A DNA stretch of 64,000 nt from Icerya purchasi (taxonomy: Eukaryota > Arthropoda > Insecta > Hemiptera > Monophlebidae), in contig CM077116.1 in NCBI GenBank assembly GCA_039619475.1, positions 373,192,294 to 373,256,293 of the forward strand, read 5' to 3'. The first letter of the stretch is position 1, and each line of letters opens with the position of its first letter. The translations under genes and the position numbers were made by a program. The notes under the pieces were generated by a model. It was given only the letters and a program-made list of their open reading frames with translations. It did no database searches and was not told where the DNA came from. Positions 61,820 to 64,000 of this stretch are shown piece by piece.

Positions 61820-62560
61820 GTTCTCGCGCACGCTCCGGTCGCCGTCGCGAAAGCGCACGCGCCGATCCCACGCATATTCCGATCTCCACTGCGATATCCC
61901 CCGCGCACACACGCGCTCCGTTCCCGATACTGCGTTTTATTTTTTATAAAATTAATTTAAGTATAATTTTTTTATTTTCCCGATTCCCCGATCTTACTGC
62001 CATATGCCAAGACGCGCATCCCGATCCAGCGCATGTATCCAATATAACGTAAGCCGTCGCGAAAGCGCACGCGCCGATCCCACACATATTCCGATGTCCA
62101 TCGCGATATCCCGCGCACACACGCGCTCCGTTCCCGATACAGCGATTATTTCTTTAATATTTCAAAGTCTAAATTTTAATTTTCCCGATTCCCCGATCTT
62201 ACTGCCATATGCCAAGACGCACGTCCCGATCCCGCGCATATATCCAATATAACGTTCTCCGCCGCAAAAGCGCACACGCCGATCCCACGCATACCCCGAT
62301 CTCCACCGCGATATCCCGCGCACACACGCGCTCCGTTCCCGATACCGCGATTATTTCTTTAATATTTCAAAGCCTAAGTATACATAATATAAAATTAGCC
62401 GAAGCATATTTTTTATTTTCCTGATTCTCCGATCTTACTACCATATGCTAAAGCGCTCGTCCCGATCCCGCGCATATATCTAACATAACCTTATTCTCCG
62501 CGAAAGCGCACACGCAGATCCCCTGCACGTGTTGTCCGTTTATACTATCGCGATTACTTT
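61820..62560. repeat. CpG-rich satellite-like array, ~205-236 bp units
   Basis: Four units, the first and last partial or diverged. GATCTTACTGCCATATGCCA recurs at 61990 and 62195, and a diverged form at 62431. Each unit has GCGAAAGCGCACGCGCCGAT- and CGCGCACACACGCGCTCCGT-like blocks followed by an AT-rich spacer. The third unit carries about 31 extra bases. It yields repeated open frames (SRAHTRSVPDTAIISLIFQS) that are by-products. CpG density is far above the surroundings. Confidence 0.9.
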
Positions 62561-64000
62561 TTTTTAATTATTATTTTTTTCACATAATAACCCAATCACT
62601 GCTCTGTTGTCTAAACCTAACCGGTTATCCAAAACATTTATAAATTAACAAATCAATTATTTCTATAGTCTAAAATATCCTTAGTCTCCTTTACCCCTTC
62701 CATCCTCTTTTCCGATCGATTCCGTTGTTTTAATATCGAATATATCGCATTCTATTTACTTTTACTACAACCATTAAACCCCCGATCGACGTTCCCAACG
62801 CATCCGTCATCTCATATTGAGAGGTAATTATTTTTTTCTGTGACCGCTATGAATGCACACCGTCCATTCCCGCACACCCATCTGCTGTCGTTAGTTCCCA
62901 TACCGTTCATAATAACTTTTTCAACTCCAAGTATTATGGAATTATTCTAACTATATTTTTTTTTCGCTTCTGATCGTTTCTCCCGAACGTTCATAATTTT
63001 TTTCAAGACATATGTATTCAAAAATGAAATCGAGTATAATTTTATTTAACACGGTTTCATAATTTCCCTCACCATCCCCTATTCATCCTACACAAATTAC
63101 AATTCTTTCATAATAAATGTTCTAGACCCAGTCAAACAATCAACTCTCGCAGAAGTGTAGACGTTGCCTCCAACACCCATTTTACTATCAATTATTGTAT
63201 ATTATTGTTAGATTATTTTTCCAAAAAGTCTTTTGAAATTTTTTTGCCGTTCGTACATTTTTTTTTTTTTTTATTTGCACGACATCCATTTCCATGCATA
63301 CACGTTTCCCTAACAATTATAATATGTTTTATTTATTTTTCAACTCCTCACAGACTTACATACACGCCATATTGTCACACTCACAGATAGGTTCCTTATT
63401 AATCGTGACCATTTTTTTTTTTTTTGTATTATCCGCGGGAGCATATCACATCAGACCCACACATATACCACACACAGTTATTATATTTAATTTTTAATTA
63501 TCGATCTTTAATTATTTTTACTGCTATTATTTTTCTGACACATTCACCCCGTCTTACATACTTTACATCTTTTAACATTTTGATAGAGAAAATCTCAGGG
63601 CACTAAATAATTTTTATCAACATCGTAACTAATTTTAATATTATACACATCTCAGTATAATTATTAAACGAAGGAACTATTATTTTCATTGACGATATTG
63701 TTGCTACAAACATTAATCGTCCTTTTCCAGGTATAGTCAACCTCTTCGTGTATTCGTCTCGTCTTTCTATCAACCTTTGACCGCTCAATACTCCCCCGCT
63801 ATTTACCGTTATTCGCTAGAAGAATATTTTTTTAGACTCGTTCAAATACACACACATGCACATAAAAAAATAGACATCAACGTCATCGAACACTGATCTC
63901 GACATTTCCGAGAAATTCAATCGCTGCTCCACAGTCTAAGATGTCTCCGCCCGCCTCAACAGTCGTTTGTATCATTATTGAAGCGCCTGTCATGTACCGT
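62561..64000. other. no supported gene
   Basis: C- and T-rich on the plus strand with scattered T-runs (63259-63272, 63411-63425). Short frames have no motif. Confidence 0.5.

Noticed and set aside
62004..62424. Two similar Arg/Ser/Ala-rich frames suggesting a duplicated gene
   Set aside because: They are the same phase of a CpG-rich tandem repeat. The repeat unit, not a protein, is what is conserved.
1..64000. CRISPR array, operon or bacterial gene content
   Set aside because: No spaced direct repeats of that kind, no Shine-Dalgarno-linked gene runs, and retroelements with poly-A tails and tRNA SINEs show a eukaryotic nuclear genome.

Overview
The window is strongly AT-rich nuclear DNA from a eukaryote, most likely an arthropod and probably an insect. 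The reasons are the mix of decayed mobile elements (I/R1-type and RTE-type LINEs, a tRNA-derived SINE family, a Penelope-like element, Tc1/mariner, pogo/Tigger, Mutator-like and hAT-type elements), abundant homopolymers and (TA)n, (ATT)n and (CA)n microsatellites, and the absence of any long intact host gene. The species cannot be named from the sequence. Every coding segment I recognise is a broken transposon gene, apart from one candidate 63-bp internal exon at 22140-22202.

Layout. 1-6.3 kb: 3' half of an I-type LINE with an RNase H domain, a repeat bounded by (TA)n, a 9-bp minisatellite, two hAT-type MITEs and a 258-bp palindrome. 10.3-11.9 kb: an inverted duplication whose arms both carry the 3' end of an RTE-like LINE. 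16.8-18.0 kb: a fold-back element with inverted copies of a short subterminal motif and a Penelope/hammerhead-like core. 20.8-22.2 kb: a 50-bp duplication, a (CA)n tract and the candidate exon. 25.2-25.8 kb: a MITE. 27.4-28.0 kb: a Mutator-like transposase remnant. 32.2-34.75 kb: a SINE fragment, a hAT-type element holding a 27-bp minisatellite, and a 5'-truncated LINE with its target duplication. 38.9-40.1 kb: an RTE-like reverse transcriptase in which a (TA)n tract has expanded in frame. 41.2-43.55 kb: a SINE, a 370-bp LINE stub with a perfect 13-bp target duplication, and the GIY-YIG end of a Penelope-like element. 44.0-46.3 kb: an LTR-like stretch, two opposed copies of the (TA)n-bounded repeat and a hAT-type MITE. 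49.0-50.4 kb: a Tc1/mariner copy rebuilt as a palindrome inside (TA)n. 52.7-54.6 kb: a SINE fragment and a pogo/Tigger-like element. 56.8-59.4 kb: a reverse-strand LINE interrupted by a full SINE with an 11-bp target duplication. 61.3-62.6 kb: GC- and CpG-richer tandem repeats.

The elements do not form a pathway. They record layered insertion: SINE into LINE, hAT MITE and mariner into (TA)n DNA, and LINE beside hAT element. The intervening stretches, many kilobases long, show no gene I can support. The best leads for something undescribed are the (TA)n-bounded ~275-305 bp repeat family, the palindromic mariner, the fold-back element with GTCGAATTGGTTCCC motifs, and the CpG-rich satellite.
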